DNA of 5,469 bases, from the NCBI GenBank assembly GCA_001803565.1, contig MHDQ01000168.1:1-5469 (forward strand), given 5' to 3'. Made by a program: the position numbers and the translations under genes. The stretch is from Nitrospinae bacterium RIFCSPLOWO2_12_FULL_45_22 (GTDB lineage Bacteria; 2-12-FULL-45-22). Below the pieces are notes generated by a model. That model was given only the letters and a program-made list of their open reading frames with translations, made no database searches and had not been told where the DNA came from. Shown here piece by piece: positions 5,376-5,469 of this stretch. Position 1 is the first letter of the stretch, and each line of letters opens with the position of its first letter.

Positions 5376-5469
5376 ATGGCCGGAGAAGGAAGATATATTT
5401 ATTGCGTAATAGGGACGGATCAAGAGAGAAACTTTGGCCTTATGGGTATTGGCGGTCGGGGGGACGAGG
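5376..5469 (+). CDS. GvpL/GvpF family gas vesicle protein, N-terminal part (3' truncated by window edge)
   Basis: Thirty-one residues are visible, opening MAGEGRYIYCVIGTDQ and continuing NFGLMGIGGRGDE. The G-R-Y-I-Y-x-V-I start and the F-G-x-x-G-I-G turn are the N-terminal signature of GvpL/GvpF and line up with the same positions of the J-domain fusion protein upstream. This is therefore a second paralogue in the cluster. Multiple GvpF/L paralogues per cluster are usual, as they form part of the accessory complex around GvpA. The ATG is preceded by GGAGAGG (5367-5373). It follows a 208-base gap with a palindromic repeat and two 12-mer copies, so it may begin a new transcription unit. Whether it also carries an extra C-terminal domain cannot be seen. 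Confidence 0.9.
   Translation, partial: MAGEGRYIYCVIGTDQERNFGLMGIGGRGDE

Overview
This window is an internal slice of a bacterial gas vesicle (gvp) gene cluster. All genes are on the + strand and closely spaced, so they probably form one operon or two adjacent ones. Bacterial rather than archaeal origin is suggested by a good purine-rich Shine-Dalgarno in front of every complete gene, by GvpN and GvpF/L sequences of bacterial type, and by intergenic palindromes of the kind I associate with uncultured or environmental bacteria (Desulfobacterota, Planctomycetes/Brocadiales, Omnitrophota and similar). The sequence does not let me name a phylum. Base composition is moderate, and nothing in the coding regions looks foreign to its neighbours.

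Layout from left to right: (1) the C-terminal half of GvpN, a MoxR-type AAA+ ATPase; (2) a 56-residue AbrB/MazE/SpoVT-type swapped-hairpin protein; (3) a short gap holding an octamer repeat that folds into a 21-bp RNA hairpin; (4) a 104-residue lysine-rich coiled-coil protein of unknown function; (5) a full-length 712-residue CDC48/p97/VAT-type double-ring AAA+ ATPase with a TTG start; (6) a ~200-bp gap filled by a nested palindromic repeat; (7) a GvpL/GvpF protein carrying a complete C-terminal DnaJ J-domain; (8) a 229-residue protein of unknown function that weakly resembles TraB/TIKI/GumN proteins; (9) a ~208-bp gap with a third palindromic repeat, bracketed by two exact copies of the palindromic 12-mer TGACATTGTCAA; (10) the start of a second GvpL/GvpF protein, cut by the window end.

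How the genes may work together: GvpN and GvpF/L are known accessory or assembly factors for the very hydrophobic shell protein GvpA, which is not in this window. The unusual feature is a dedicated protein-quality-control set inside the cluster. It consists of a threading-type CDC48 unfoldase and a J-domain physically fused to GvpF/L, which could recruit Hsp70 to the nascent shell. I infer a chaperone-assisted pathway that keeps GvpA soluble and corrects or recycles failed assemblies. The AbrB-like protein may regulate the cluster. It may also be a structural partner, since its fold is related to the double-psi barrel at the CDC48 N-terminus. The two proteins of unknown function are the best candidates for undescribed parts of this system.
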